This document shows positions 53,386 to 61,494 of a DNA stretch of 64,000 nt, piece after piece. Each line of letters begins with the position of its first letter. Positions within the stretch are counted from its first letter, which is position 1. The notes beneath the pieces are model-generated. The model was not told where the DNA came from and did no database searches. It was given only the letters and a program-made list of their open reading frames with translations. The stretch comes from Caulobacter flavus (GTDB lineage Bacteria; Pseudomonadota; Alphaproteobacteria; Caulobacterales; Caulobacteraceae), in contig NZ_CP026100.1 of assembly GCF_003722335.1 (NCBI RefSeq), forward strand, positions 3,632,001 through 3,696,000, read 5' to 3'. The position numbers and the translations under genes are program-made.

Positions 53386-54163
53386 CGCCGCTGCTCTGGG
53401 AGACGTCCTGCTGGTCGGCGCCGGTCCTGGCCCGGTCGACCTGATGACCCTGCGCGCGGCCCGCGCGGTGGAGGGCGCGGAGGCGCTGCTCTACGACGCG
53501 CTGGTGTCGGACGAGGCCATCGCCCTGGCGCCGCCCGGCTGTGTGCGCATCCTCACCGGCAAGCGCTCGGGCCGCCCCAGCATGAAGCAGGAGGCGATCA
53601 ACCGCCTGATGCTGCGCCTGGCCCGTCGCGGTCTGCGCGTCGTGCGGCTGAAAGGCGGTGATCCGTCGGTGTTCGGCCGGGTGGGCGAGGAGGCCGAGTT
53701 CCTGCGCGCTCACGGCGTGTGCGTCGAGGTCGTGCCCGGCGTCACCGCCGCCAGCGCCGCGGCCGCCCAGTTCAACTTCCCACTGACCCATCGCGGCGAG
53801 GCGCGGCGGGTGATCTTCACCACGGCTCGCGTCGGCAGCGGCGACGTCATCGAGGACTGGGCCGCCGCTTCGGATCCCGAGGCCACTGTCGCCGTCTACA
53901 TGGGCGGTGAGGCAGCCGCCGAACTTGGCCGTCGCCTGATCGCCGCCGGCCGTTCGCCCAGCACGCCCGCCCTGGTCGTGGAACGCGCCGGCGACCCGGC
54001 CGCGCTCCTGCGCACCGGACGCCTCGACGACCTGCCGCGCCTGTTGGCCGGCGGCGCCGGCGGCCCGGTGCTGATCGTCATTGGCACCGTGGCGCGCCGC
54101 GCCCAGGACCTGCGCTGGACGCCGGAGCTGGCGCGGATCGAGGAGACGGCTCGCCGAGCCTGA
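53375..54163 (+). CDS. cobA: Uroporphyrinogen-III C-methyltransferase (SUMT)
   Basis: A 262-residue SAM-dependent methyltransferase that makes precorrin-2, the entry to siroheme, the cofactor of NirB. Hallmarks are 'VGAGPGPVDLMTLRAARAVEGAEALLYDALV' at the N-terminus, 'VRLKGGDPSVFGRVGEEAEFLRAHGV' and 'VVPGVTAASAAAAQ'. It lacks the dehydrogenase/ferrochelatase part of CysG, which must be encoded elsewhere. The ATG lies inside the 3' end of the nitrate reductase gene (11-base overlap), so it is the last gene of the nas operon. Confidence 0.94.
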   Translation: MSRDAAALGDVLLVGAGPGPVDLMTLRAARAVEGAEALLYDALVSDEAIALAPPGCVRILTGKRSGRPSMKQEAINRLMLRLARRGLRVVRLKGGDPSVFGRVGEEAEFLRAHGVCVEVVPGVTAASAAAAQFNFPLTHRGEARRVIFTTARVGSGDVIEDWAAASDPEATVAVYMGGEAAAELGRRLIAAGRSPSTPALVVERAGDPAALLRTGRLDDLPRLLAGGAGGPVLIVIGTVARRAQDLRWTPELARIEETARRA

Positions 54164-54167
54164 GCCG

Positions 54168-56075
54168 TCAGGCCGTCGCCATGGCCGCAGCGCCGTCTTC
54201 GGTCTCGCGCATCCGCAGCTGGGGCCCGGGCGCACGGCCGTAGGCTTCGCGCAGCAGACGCGAGGGCGACAGCTCGCACGGGGCGACCAGCAGGCCGCGC
54301 TTGCGCAGCGCCAGCCCCCAGCGGGCGCTGCCGGTCAGCACCGAGGCGGCCGGGGCGACCAGCAGGCCGATGGCGGCCGGCAGGATCCAGACGCCCAGCG
54401 ACGGCCCCGCCAGCGCCGCGCATGCCAGCAGCAGCAGGCCGGCGACGATTTCGGGCGCGTGGCGCTTCAAGGCTTCGCGCCAGAGCGTGCCTTCGGCTTC
54501 GCGACGCTGGGCCGCCCAGCCGGAGTCGCGGCCGGCCAGGATGTCGATCAGGCAGCGGGCGTGGCCGAACAGGATGGCCGGCGCCGTGAGGGTGGAATGC
54601 AGCGTCTCCACCGCCACCGAGGCCAGCAGGCGGCCGACCCCGCCGAACCCGGCGGCCTTGCCCTCCTTGCAGGTGAGGATCACGGCCAGCAGCTTGGGCG
54701 CGAACAGGAAAATCAGTGACACGGCGAAGGCCGCCGCCGCGCCCTCGACCAGGAACAGCTCGGCCCGCGCGCCGCCCAGGGCCGGGAAGGCGGCCAGCAT
54801 GGCGCTCAGCACCACCAGCAGCAGCCACACGGGCGCCAGCGCATAGGCCAGGGCGCCCCGCAGCAGGTGCAGGCGGCTGACCGGGTGCAGCCCCTTGACG
54901 CCGAGGATGCCCAGGTGCTGCAGGTTGCCCTGGCTCCAGCGGCGGTCGCGCACCAGCATGTCCGAAAGGGTGGGCGGCGCCTCCTCGTGCACGTCCTCCA
55001 GCGACGGCGCCATGCGCACCGCCCAGCCGCCGCGCCGCATCAGGGCGGCCTCGACGAAGTCGTGGCTGAGGATCGCGCCGCCGAAGGGGGCCTTGCCGGG
55101 CAGGTGCGGCAGGCCGCAGCACTCGGCGAAGGCCTTGGTGCGGATCATGGCGTTGTGGCCGAAATAGTTGGCCTCGGCGCCGCTCCACCAGGCCAGGGCC
55201 CAGGTGGCCAGGGGGCCGTAGACCCAGCTGGCGAACTGCTCGGCGCGGCCGAACAGGGTGGTGCGGCCAACGATCGTCGTGCCGGCCTGCAGCACGCCGA
55301 GGGTTGCGTCGGTCTCCATCGCCCCGGCCATGCGGCGCAGCGAAGCGGCGCTGATCAGGCTGTCGGCGTCCAGCACCGCCATGCACTCGTAGGCGCCGCC
55401 GAACCGGCGCACCCATTCGGCCAGGTTGCCGGTCTTGCGGTCGGTGTTCTGCTCGCGGCGGCGATAGTAGAGGCGGGTGGGCGAGGGCCCCGAGCGGGCG
55501 GCGATCACCGCCAGCCGCTCGGCCTCGGCGATCTCGGGATCGCGGGTGTCGCTGAGCACGAAGATGTCGAAGGTCGACGACAGCCGCTCGCGGTCGAGGT
55601 CGGCGCGCATGGCCTCGACCCGGGCGAACACGGCGGCGACGTCCTCGTTGTAGATCGGCGCCAGCAGGGCGACCTTCCTGCGCAGGTGCGGCGGCGGGTC
55701 GTCGAGGCGGCGCTCCCAGCTGTCGGGATTGAGCGCCAGCTGGAAGCCGCCCAGCGCCGCGGCGCAGGAAAAGCCGGTCCAGGCCAGCAGCACCGCCACC
55801 AGCAGCGCGTCGATCCATTCCAGCAGGGTGACGCCGCCGGCCGTGAAGGCGTCGAGCATGGTCGTCAGGCCGAAGGCGAAGGCCAGGATGGTGAAAGCGC
55901 CCAGACCCAGTCGCCGACGCTGCCGCGAACGGGCCAGCCGCCGCCAGCCGACGTCGCGCGCCGACAGTTCACGGACGGGCATCTCCATCGTGGACTCGAC
56001 GGGCAGCCAGGCGGCCGGCGGCGCCTCATCGGGAACGTTGCAAGGCGGAAGCCGGTCGGCGAGGCGTATGTCCAT
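54168..56075 (-). CDS. opgH: Glucans biosynthesis glucosyltransferase H
   Basis: A 635-residue inner-membrane GT2 glycosyltransferase of the OpgH/MdoH type, which builds the backbone of osmoregulated periplasmic glucans from UDP-glucose. The cytoplasmic catalytic domain shows 'VALLAPIYNEDVAAVFARVEA', 'VLDADSLISA', 'DRKTGNLAEW' and 'RDRRWSQGNLQHLG', the Q-x-x-R-W-type motif. About seven membrane helices surround it. The preferred ATG at 56075 follows AAAGGA; an upstream codon would add 10 residues. No opgG is adjacent in the window. It is convergent with cobA, with only 4 bases between them. Confidence 0.92.
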   Translation of the reverse strand: MDIRLADRLPPCNVPDEAPPAAWLPVESTMEMPVRELSARDVGWRRLARSRQRRRLGLGAFTILAFAFGLTTMLDAFTAGGVTLLEWIDALLVAVLLAWTGFSCAAALGGFQLALNPDSWERRLDDPPPHLRRKVALLAPIYNEDVAAVFARVEAMRADLDRERLSSTFDIFVLSDTRDPEIAEAERLAVIAARSGPSPTRLYYRRREQNTDRKTGNLAEWVRRFGGAYECMAVLDADSLISAASLRRMAGAMETDATLGVLQAGTTIVGRTTLFGRAEQFASWVYGPLATWALAWWSGAEANYFGHNAMIRTKAFAECCGLPHLPGKAPFGGAILSHDFVEAALMRRGGWAVRMAPSLEDVHEEAPPTLSDMLVRDRRWSQGNLQHLGILGVKGLHPVSRLHLLRGALAYALAPVWLLLVVLSAMLAAFPALGGARAELFLVEGAAAAFAVSLIFLFAPKLLAVILTCKEGKAAGFGGVGRLLASVAVETLHSTLTAPAILFGHARCLIDILAGRDSGWAAQRREAEGTLWREALKRHAPEIVAGLLLLACAALAGPSLGVWILPAAIGLLVAPAASVLTGSARWGLALRKRGLLVAPCELSPSRLLREAYGRAPGPQLRMRETEDGAAAMATA

Positions 56076-56314
56076 CAAGGGTCCTTTCGCGCGAAGAACC
56101 CTCACGGCGACGATCAGTTGCGATGCGAAGGAAATATAACCATGGTCAAGTTTTCAAGACCGTGGCCGCGCGTGTGTACTGCTGAATAACTTCGCATATT
56201 CAGCCGTTTGGGCATAATCTGGCCGCGCTTGCGGCGAGGATGTGGCGCTTTGTTGCGGCGCGGAAAAGATCGGTTTTCGGGGCGACGTCGCACCGCCCCG
56301 CGCCAGGCCTGGCG

Positions 56315-57469
56315 TCAGGCCGCGGCCAGGGCCCGGAAGCCGCGCTCCAGGTCGGCGATCAGGTCGATCGGGTCCTCCAGCCCGATATGCAGCCGCAGCA
56401 GCGGCCCTTCGAAATCGACTGGCGTCGAGCGGCTCTTCAGCTGCGGATCGCAGTGGATCGCCAGGCTCTCGAACCCGCCCCAGGAGAAGCCGAGGCCAAA
56501 CAGCGTCAGGGCGTCGAGGAAGGCGTGCACCGAGCGCTGCGTCGTGGGCTTGAGCACCACGCCGAACAGGCCGCAGGCGCCGGAGAAGTCGCGCTTCCAG
56601 ATCGCGTGGCCGGGATCGTCGGGCAGGGCGGGGTGCAGCACGCGGGCCACTTCCGGCCGCTGCTCCAGCCAGCGCGCCACCGCCAGGCCGTTCTGCTCGT
56701 GGCGCGGCATCCGCGTGGCCAGGGTCCGCAGGCCCCGCAGCATGGCGTAGGCGTCGTCGGGCGAGACCGACCAGCCCACGTCCCACATGGCGTTGCCCAG
56801 TTCGTCGCCGATCACCGCGTCCATGGTCGTGGCGCTGCCCATGAAGCAGTCCGAATGGCCGCCGACGTACTTGGTCAGGGCCTGGACGCTGATGGTCACC
56901 CCGTGCGCCAGCGGCTTGAACAGCAGGCCCGCGCCCCAGGTGTTGTCGATGAGGGTGAGGATGCCTCGAGCGCTGGCCGCGGCGGCGATGGCCGGCACGT
57001 CCTGCATATCGAAGGTCAGCGAGCCAGGCGCCTCCAGCAGGATCAGCCGGGTGTTGGGCTGGGCCAGGGCCATCAGGGCGTCGGCGTCGAGGGCCGGGTC
57101 GTAGTAGCGGGTCGTGACGCCGAACCGTGTCAGGAAGCGATCGCAGAACCGGCGGGTGGGCTTGTAGGCGCTGTCGACCACCAGCACGTCGTCGCCGGCC
57201 TTGAGCACGGCCATCATCGCCCCGGTGATCGCCGCCAGGCCCGACGGGTACAGCGTCACGTCCGGCGAGCCTTCCAGCTCGGCCAGGGCCGACTGCAGGG
57301 CGGCGGGCGAGGACAGGCCGGTGATGCCGTAGGTCAGCTGGCCGTCGTCGTACAACGAGGCGGCGTTGGGCATCAGCACGGTCGAGCCGCGCTGGATCGG
57401 CGGATTGACGGTCCGCGCCAGAGTCGGGGCCTGCAGGCCCGAGCGGATCAGGCGGGTCTTTTCGTCCAT
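56315..57469 (-). CDS. metC: Cystathionine beta-lyase-like PLP enzyme
   Basis: A 384-residue fold-type I PLP enzyme of the Cys/Met metabolism family. The PLP-binding lysine is K200 in 'SVQALTKYVGGHSD', and 'TLYPSGLAAITGAMMAVL' and 'RLILLEAPGSLTFDMQDV' are typical for bacterial cystathionine beta-lyases, which convert cystathionine to homocysteine, pyruvate and ammonia. An arginine near 'LRLHIGLEDPIDLIADLERG' closes the substrate site. The ATG at 57469 was chosen; a GTG at 57490 would add 7 residues. The intergenic space before opgH (56076-56314) contains only a leader and no gene. Cystathionine gamma-synthase is a less likely alternative. Confidence 0.88.
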   Translation of the reverse strand: MDEKTRLIRSGLQAPTLARTVNPPIQRGSTVLMPNAASLYDDGQLTYGITGLSSPAALQSALAELEGSPDVTLYPSGLAAITGAMMAVLKAGDDVLVVDSAYKPTRRFCDRFLTRFGVTTRYYDPALDADALMALAQPNTRLILLEAPGSLTFDMQDVPAIAAAASARGILTLIDNTWGAGLLFKPLAHGVTISVQALTKYVGGHSDCFMGSATTMDAVIGDELGNAMWDVGWSVSPDDAYAMLRGLRTLATRMPRHEQNGLAVARWLEQRPEVARVLHPALPDDPGHAIWKRDFSGACGLFGVVLKPTTQRSVHAFLDALTLFGLGFSWGGFESLAIHCDPQLKSRSTPVDFEGPLLRLHIGLEDPIDLIADLERGFRALAAA

Positions 57470-57625
57470 GGCGGCGGGACTCGTAAGCACGGATAGGAAC
57501 CTGTCGTTTAAGTGCGCCGGCGGCCTTGGTTCAAGGACTGGATCGACGTCGTGGCAAGCGGGGCGGGGAATCTGTCATTCAGCGCGGCGGACGTCGGCGG
57601 GGGCCGGCGTCATCGGGGGAACCGC

Positions 57626-58156
57626 ATGAGATATCCAGCCTTGCTCCTGGCCCTTGGGTCGATGCTCGTAGCCAGCGTTGCGTTGGCGGCCGAAGACCCG
57701 CCGCCGACGCCGCCTCCGGCCCAGGTGAAGGCCCTGGCCGGCTGCTGGAGCGGCAAGGGGACGGTGATGGGCAAGCCGGTGGCGATCACCCTGGAGGCCG
57801 GGCCGGCGGCGGGCGGGGCGATGCTCCTCGTCGAGGCCGGCAGCCACGCCGAGGCCGATCCGGCCGACGTCTACGCAGCCCATCTGCTGTTCGGCGGCCG
57901 TGCCGTCAGAGACGGCGAGCCCGCCTCGATCGTCGGCTTCTGGGCCGATAGCTTCGGCGGCGACGGCGCCTCGATGGGGCGGGGCGCTTCGACCGCCGAC
58001 GGCTTCGAGGTGGCCTATCCCTATGGCGATGCGGCCTTCGTCAATCGCTGGACCGTGGCGCAGGACAAGGTCGCCTGGTCGATCGTCATGCGCGGCGTGT
58101 CCGGGAAAGAGCAGGATTTCGCGCGTTATGCGCTGGTCAGGACGGCGTGTAAGTGA
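57626..58156 (+). CDS. Secreted hypothetical protein
   Basis: A 176-residue protein with a clear signal peptide (MRYPALLLALGSMLVASVALAAED). The mature part begins with a proline stretch and then 'KALAGCWSGKGTVMGKPVAIT' and 'WSIVMRGVSGKEQDFARYALVR', a beta-rich layout like small periplasmic lipocalin-like or DUF1579-type proteins (opening L-A-G-x-W-x-G-x-G). I do not recognise a specific family. GGGGGAA precedes the ATG. It is divergent from metC, 156 bases away. Confidence 0.65.
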   Translation: MRYPALLLALGSMLVASVALAAEDPPPTPPPAQVKALAGCWSGKGTVMGKPVAITLEAGPAAGGAMLLVEAGSHAEADPADVYAAHLLFGGRAVRDGEPASIVGFWADSFGGDGASMGRGASTADGFEVAYPYGDAAFVNRWTVAQDKVAWSIVMRGVSGKEQDFARYALVRTACK

Positions 58157-59317
58157 GTTGGTTCGAGGGAGGCGCTGGGTTCGGGAAACCTCTCCCGTGG
58201 GGGAGGCGGTCGCGTGAGCGATCGGTGGGGGGAGTTTAGGCGCCTCGGAAGCTGAAAACGTCCCCCCTCCGGCCCTCCGGGCCACCTCCCCCAGAGGGGG
58301 GAGAATCTATGGGCGCGGTGCGTCCTTCGAGGCCCGCTGCGCGGGCGCCTCAGGATGAGGAGTGCAGTGCGCCGGCATGAGGCGTTTCAGGGCAATCAGT
58401 TCCTCATCCTGAGGTGCGAGCCGGAGGCGAGCCTCGAAGGACGCACGGCCTGGCGGCCTCACGCGGAAATCCGCTGAGCTGATGGAGAGGGCGCGGGGCG
58501 TCCGGGCTTCGCCCGGATGTGTTTGTTTCAAGTACCGTTTCGACGAAGCTTGAACGCCCCGCGCGATCGTTATTCCTCAGGCCGGGGCGCGCAGGCCTCT
58601 TCCGCCTTGTGCCCCTTCCCCACGCAGAGCTCCCCGTTTCTTGACGGCCAGGAGTGCGTGCTAGGCGCGGACCCTTGGGCGGGCGGGAGCCTAGTCAGGC
58701 AAGCTCCCGATGGATGGGTTTACGTCCCCCATCCTCATTTAAGCCTTCAGGCCCGGCTCACGCCGCTCCTTCAGCCCCGCTCGATCGCATCCGCGTCGCC
58801 GCTTCGGGCCGGATCCTTGCGCCCTCTCCCTGCGACGGGATGCAGTGATTATGCGGGCGGTCTGGATCCGTCTGATCCAGGAGCGTGAGAAAGTTGCAAG
58901 TTGCTGATCGGGTTCAGGTCTTTTCGCTGAACGCAGAGGATGGACGGCGCTGGATCCCCGTCGGACCTTCTCACCCCTGTCCCAAGCCCAATCCGATTCT
59001 GCCTTCCTCGCCCTCGTGGCGAGGATCCATGGTTCAGCCTGCTCAGATCTTTCGAGGTCCGCGCAGGTCTGAGCAGCGGCCGGCATGGACCCTCGCCACG
59101 AGGGCGAGGGAGGCAGTGTTGGGGACTGGTGGCGAGAGGGGCCTCTTGGGGACCGCGGTTGGTCCCGACACGGCGGTGGACCCCATCCCAACCCTTTCCC
59201 CCATCGAGGGGGGGGAAAGGGCTTTGGCCGGCATCTCGAAAGCTGAAAACGGCCCCCTCCGTCGCCTACGGCGACAACTCCCCCAGAGGGGGAGGGTCTT
59301 TGGGGTCGCCTTCCTTG
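58157..59317. repeat. Repeat-rich region without a convincing gene
   Basis: About 1.16 kb of stacked palindromes. 58186-58306 has CTCCCCC/GGGGGAG and GGCCCTCCGGGCC units. 58318-58446 has 16-bp arms GTGCGTCCTTCGAGGC and GCCTCGAAGGACGCAC around a nested 14-bp pair (CCTCAGGATGAGGA and TCCTCATCCTGAGG). 59006-59109 has perfect 19-bp arms CCTCGCCCTCGTGGCGAGG and its complement. 59240-59302 repeats AGCTGAAAACG and CCCCCAGAGGGGG seen at 58250-58305. The middle part (58520-58900) is unremarkable apart from CTGGATC/GATCCAG near 58862-58880. Confidence 0.75.
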
Positions 59318-60832
59318 CTACAGTTCCTCGGCCAGCGCAGGCTTCTCGCGAAGTCCAAGCACGCGCTGGGCCTCCTCGATCAGCGCGCGCCGGCGTTCGG
59401 CCGCCGTTGCGTGCTGGCGTTCGACCTCGGCGAGGTCGGCCGCGCAGTGGGGGCAGGTCTCTTCGTGGGGCCAGACGTACTGGTCGCAGGAGCGGCAGAC
59501 CTTCAGCTTGGGCGGCAGGGCGCCGCCCACGGCGGTGCGCTCGCGCCGCGCCACGTGCACGCTGGCGGGATCGCGGACGGGCAGGGGAACGGTCTGGGTG
59601 CCCGGGATCGGCTCGCGCACCAGGGCGAACTCGCCGATGGCGAAGCTGGCGGCCGGGGCGTCCTTGACCTTGGTCACGCGCTCGCGCCAGCCGTGGCGGG
59701 CCAAGTCCAGCACCCGGTGGTGGCAGTAGGGATTGTTGCCGCGCTTGCCCAGCAGCGACTCCGAGGTCCAGGTGCAGCCGGCCCGGCAGACGTCGGCGTA
59801 GTAGCAGGTGCGGCAGTAGTCGTAGAGCTCCTCGACGTCGCGCACCCGGCCAAAGGCCATCTTTTCGGAATAGCGCCAGATGTCGGCGATGCTCATCTCC
59901 CGCACGTTGCCGGCCGCGTAGAGCGAGGTGGCCAGGGACGGGCAGCCCTTGATGGTGCCGTCGGCCTCGATGCCGATGCCGCCCTGGCCGGCGGCGCAGC
60001 CGTTCCAGTGGTCGGACTCGTCGCCCAGCCCGCGCCACATGCGCTCGTAGGGGCCGAAATAGCCGACATTGTTGCCGACGATCATCAGCAGGCCCCGTTC
60101 CAGCCCCTCGCGATAGAGCCGGGCCAGCAGCGGCATGACGTCCAGCAACTGATACGGCTGCAGCAGCAGGTCGGGGTTGTCGACGGCGTTGCCCATGGCC
60201 ACGGTCAGCTGGATCTGCCAGTGGGTGGCCCCGGCCTCGATGATCCGTTCCATCAGTTGCGGCAGGTGGGCGGCGGTCTCGGCGCCGATCTGGGTGTTGA
60301 CCGAGACGGCCAGGCCCCTGGCCTTGGCGCGCCCGAGGGCGCTGATCGCCTGGTCGTAGGAGCCGGGCACGCCGCGCACCCGGTCGTGCAGGTCGGGCAG
60401 GCCGTCGATCGACACGCCGATGCCCTGCAGGCCGGCCTCGGCCGCCTCGTCCAGGCGCTTGTCGGTCAGGTTGCGGGCGCCGGTCTGGACCGCGGTGCGG
60501 ATGCCGTTGGCGCGGCTCCGGCGGATCAGCTCGATCCAGTCGCGGCGCAGATAGGCCTCGCCGCCGATCAGGGTCAGTTCGCGCGTGCCCAGGGCGGCCA
60601 GGTGATCGATCAGCTCCAGCGCCTCGGAGGTGTTCAGCTCGTCTGGACGCGGCCGGCCGGCGCGCGAGCCGCAGTGCTGGCACTTGAGATTGCAGGCGAG
60701 GGTGACTTCCCAGACCACGTGGACCGGGGTCAGTTCGGCATAGTCGCGCTCGGTGCGGAAGCGGACCGACTTGCCCTCGGGCGTCGCCCGGGCTTCAGGC
60801 GGCAGGGTTTCGGACGGCAGGGTGTCGGTCAT
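59318..60832 (-). CDS. Radical SAM/SPASM peptide maturase with C-terminal zinc ribbon
   Basis: A 504-residue radical SAM enzyme. The SAM cluster motif C-x3-C-x2-C is C47, C51, C54 in 'TLACNLKCQHCGSRAG', with 'LIGGEAYL' (GGE motif) at 89-95. The SPASM region has cysteines at about 279, 297, 340, 343, 349, 353 and 370, which can bind auxiliary Fe-S clusters, as in PqqE-like peptide-modifying enzymes. After about residue 380 an extra tail ends in a zinc ribbon, C446-x2-C449 and C460-x2-C463, unusual for this class. Start at 60832 follows GGGGAAGG. It lies 69 bases after two small proteins with an A-S-G-D-L motif, its probable substrates. I recall a family named for GDL-motif peptides, but this match is from memory. 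Confidence 0.85.
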   Translation of the reverse strand: MTDTLPSETLPPEARATPEGKSVRFRTERDYAELTPVHVVWEVTLACNLKCQHCGSRAGRPRPDELNTSEALELIDHLAALGTRELTLIGGEAYLRRDWIELIRRSRANGIRTAVQTGARNLTDKRLDEAAEAGLQGIGVSIDGLPDLHDRVRGVPGSYDQAISALGRAKARGLAVSVNTQIGAETAAHLPQLMERIIEAGATHWQIQLTVAMGNAVDNPDLLLQPYQLLDVMPLLARLYREGLERGLLMIVGNNVGYFGPYERMWRGLGDESDHWNGCAAGQGGIGIEADGTIKGCPSLATSLYAAGNVREMSIADIWRYSEKMAFGRVRDVEELYDYCRTCYYADVCRAGCTWTSESLLGKRGNNPYCHHRVLDLARHGWRERVTKVKDAPAASFAIGEFALVREPIPGTQTVPLPVRDPASVHVARRERTAVGGALPPKLKVCRSCDQYVWPHEETCPHCAADLAEVERQHATAAERRRALIEEAQRVLGLREKPALAEEL

Positions 60833-60901
60833 GCGCGCCTTCCCCAACGCGGCGGCCAGAAGGAAAGGGCGGCGCTTCCTCGCGGAGGCGCCGCCCGGGC
60901 G

Positions 60902-61081
60902 TCAGTAGCTTTTCTTGCCTTCCAGCTTGGCGATCTCGACCTTCAGCAGCGCCAGCAGGGTCGGGATGTCGCCGTACTCGTCCAGGTGGGCCTGGGCGGC
61001 GGCTTCGGCTTCCTTGAGGCGCGAGAGGTCGCCCGAGGCGATGGCGTCGGTCACGGCGACGCCGTAGGGCTTGATGTTCAT
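60902..61081 (-). CDS. DUF1843-like GDL-motif small protein 2 (candidate peptide substrate)
   Basis: A 59-residue protein immediately upstream of the radical SAM gene. It starts MNIKPYGVAVTDAIASGDL, continues with an alanine/glutamate helix and 'YGDIPTLLALLKVEIAKLEG', and ends in KKSY. It is clearly homologous to the neighbouring 57-residue protein (shared K/R-P-x-Y, TDA-I/V-ASGDL, YGD, LL, EIAKL). This layout matches the small DUF1843 family (from memory). There is no signal peptide or cysteine; two predicted helices dominate. A GGAGG site lies 9 bases before the ATG. It may be a precursor modified by the adjacent enzyme or a cytoplasmic partner of it. Confidence 0.75.
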   Translation of the reverse strand: MNIKPYGVAVTDAIASGDLSRLKEAEAAAQAHLDEYGDIPTLLALLKVEIAKLEGKKSY

Positions 61082-61086
61082 GTGGA

Positions 61087-61260
61087 TCAGCCTCCGAGCT
61101 TGGCGATTTCGAGCTTCAGGGCGGCCAGCAGCGTCGCGACGTCGCCGTACTGCTGGACGTGGGCCTCGGCTTCGGCGGCCAGCTTTTTCAGCTGTTCGAG
61201 GTCGCCGGAGGCGACGGCGTCGGTGATGGTGGCGGCGTAGAGCGGTCGGAACGACGACAT
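61087..61260 (-). CDS. DUF1843-like GDL-motif small protein 1 (candidate peptide substrate)
   Basis: A 57-residue protein, first gene of the cassette. It starts MSSFRPLYAATITDAVASGD and ends in ALKLEIAKLGG, with a helix L-E-Q-L-K-K-L-A-A-E-A-E-A-H and 'YGDVATLLA' between. It aligns along its whole length with the next gene product, so the two arose by duplication. The ATG is preceded by GGGGAGAA. Its stop is 5 bases from the next ATG, so both are co-translated. The tyrosines at positions 8 and 38, both present in the paralogue, and the D-L turn are possible modification sites, but nothing shows which residue is changed. Confidence 0.75.
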   Translation of the reverse strand: MSSFRPLYAATITDAVASGDLEQLKKLAAEAEAHVQQYGDVATLLAALKLEIAKLGG

Positions 61261-61494
61261 GGCGGTTTCTCCCCACGGGCGCGCCGACGGCTCCGCCGGT
61301 CGCGCGGTTGCGTGCTCGGCGCGGGCTGCGCGCCGATGGTCGTTAAGCTGACGGGCACTGGTGGGGAGAGGCGCGCGGCGAAACCGCGCTCCACGGCGGT
61401 GCGGGACCGACCCCCAACGCGTCGAGGGTCGGCCACATGGCGCACCTTGTCAATTCAGGATTGTATATCGAAGGTCTGTAATCTTTGGGTGTTT
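61261..61494. promoter_or_regulatory. Promoter/leader region of the GDL-peptide cassette
   Basis: 234 bases between the sulfurtransferase stop and the first small protein. An AT-rich pocket (about 61450-61500) probably contains the promoter reading to the left. The leader holds GC-rich inverted repeats such as CCGACCC/GGGTCGG (about 61409-61433). Arginine-rich reading frames here are not gene-like. Confidence 0.45.

Noticed and set aside
58517..59191. Possible small genes in the region after the secreted protein
   Set aside because: Translations are rich in R, P and S, overlap palindromic repeats, and lack ribosome-binding sites or recognisable motifs.
58940..61240. A long plus-strand frame antisense to the radical SAM gene
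   Set aside because: The minus-strand product has all radical SAM and SPASM cysteines; the plus-strand frame is a composition artefact.
61188..61445. An 85-codon minus-strand frame in front of the GDL-peptide genes
   Set aside because: It overlaps the first small protein in another frame and is an R/P/S-rich shadow; the 57-residue frame has the paralogue match and the ribosome-binding site.
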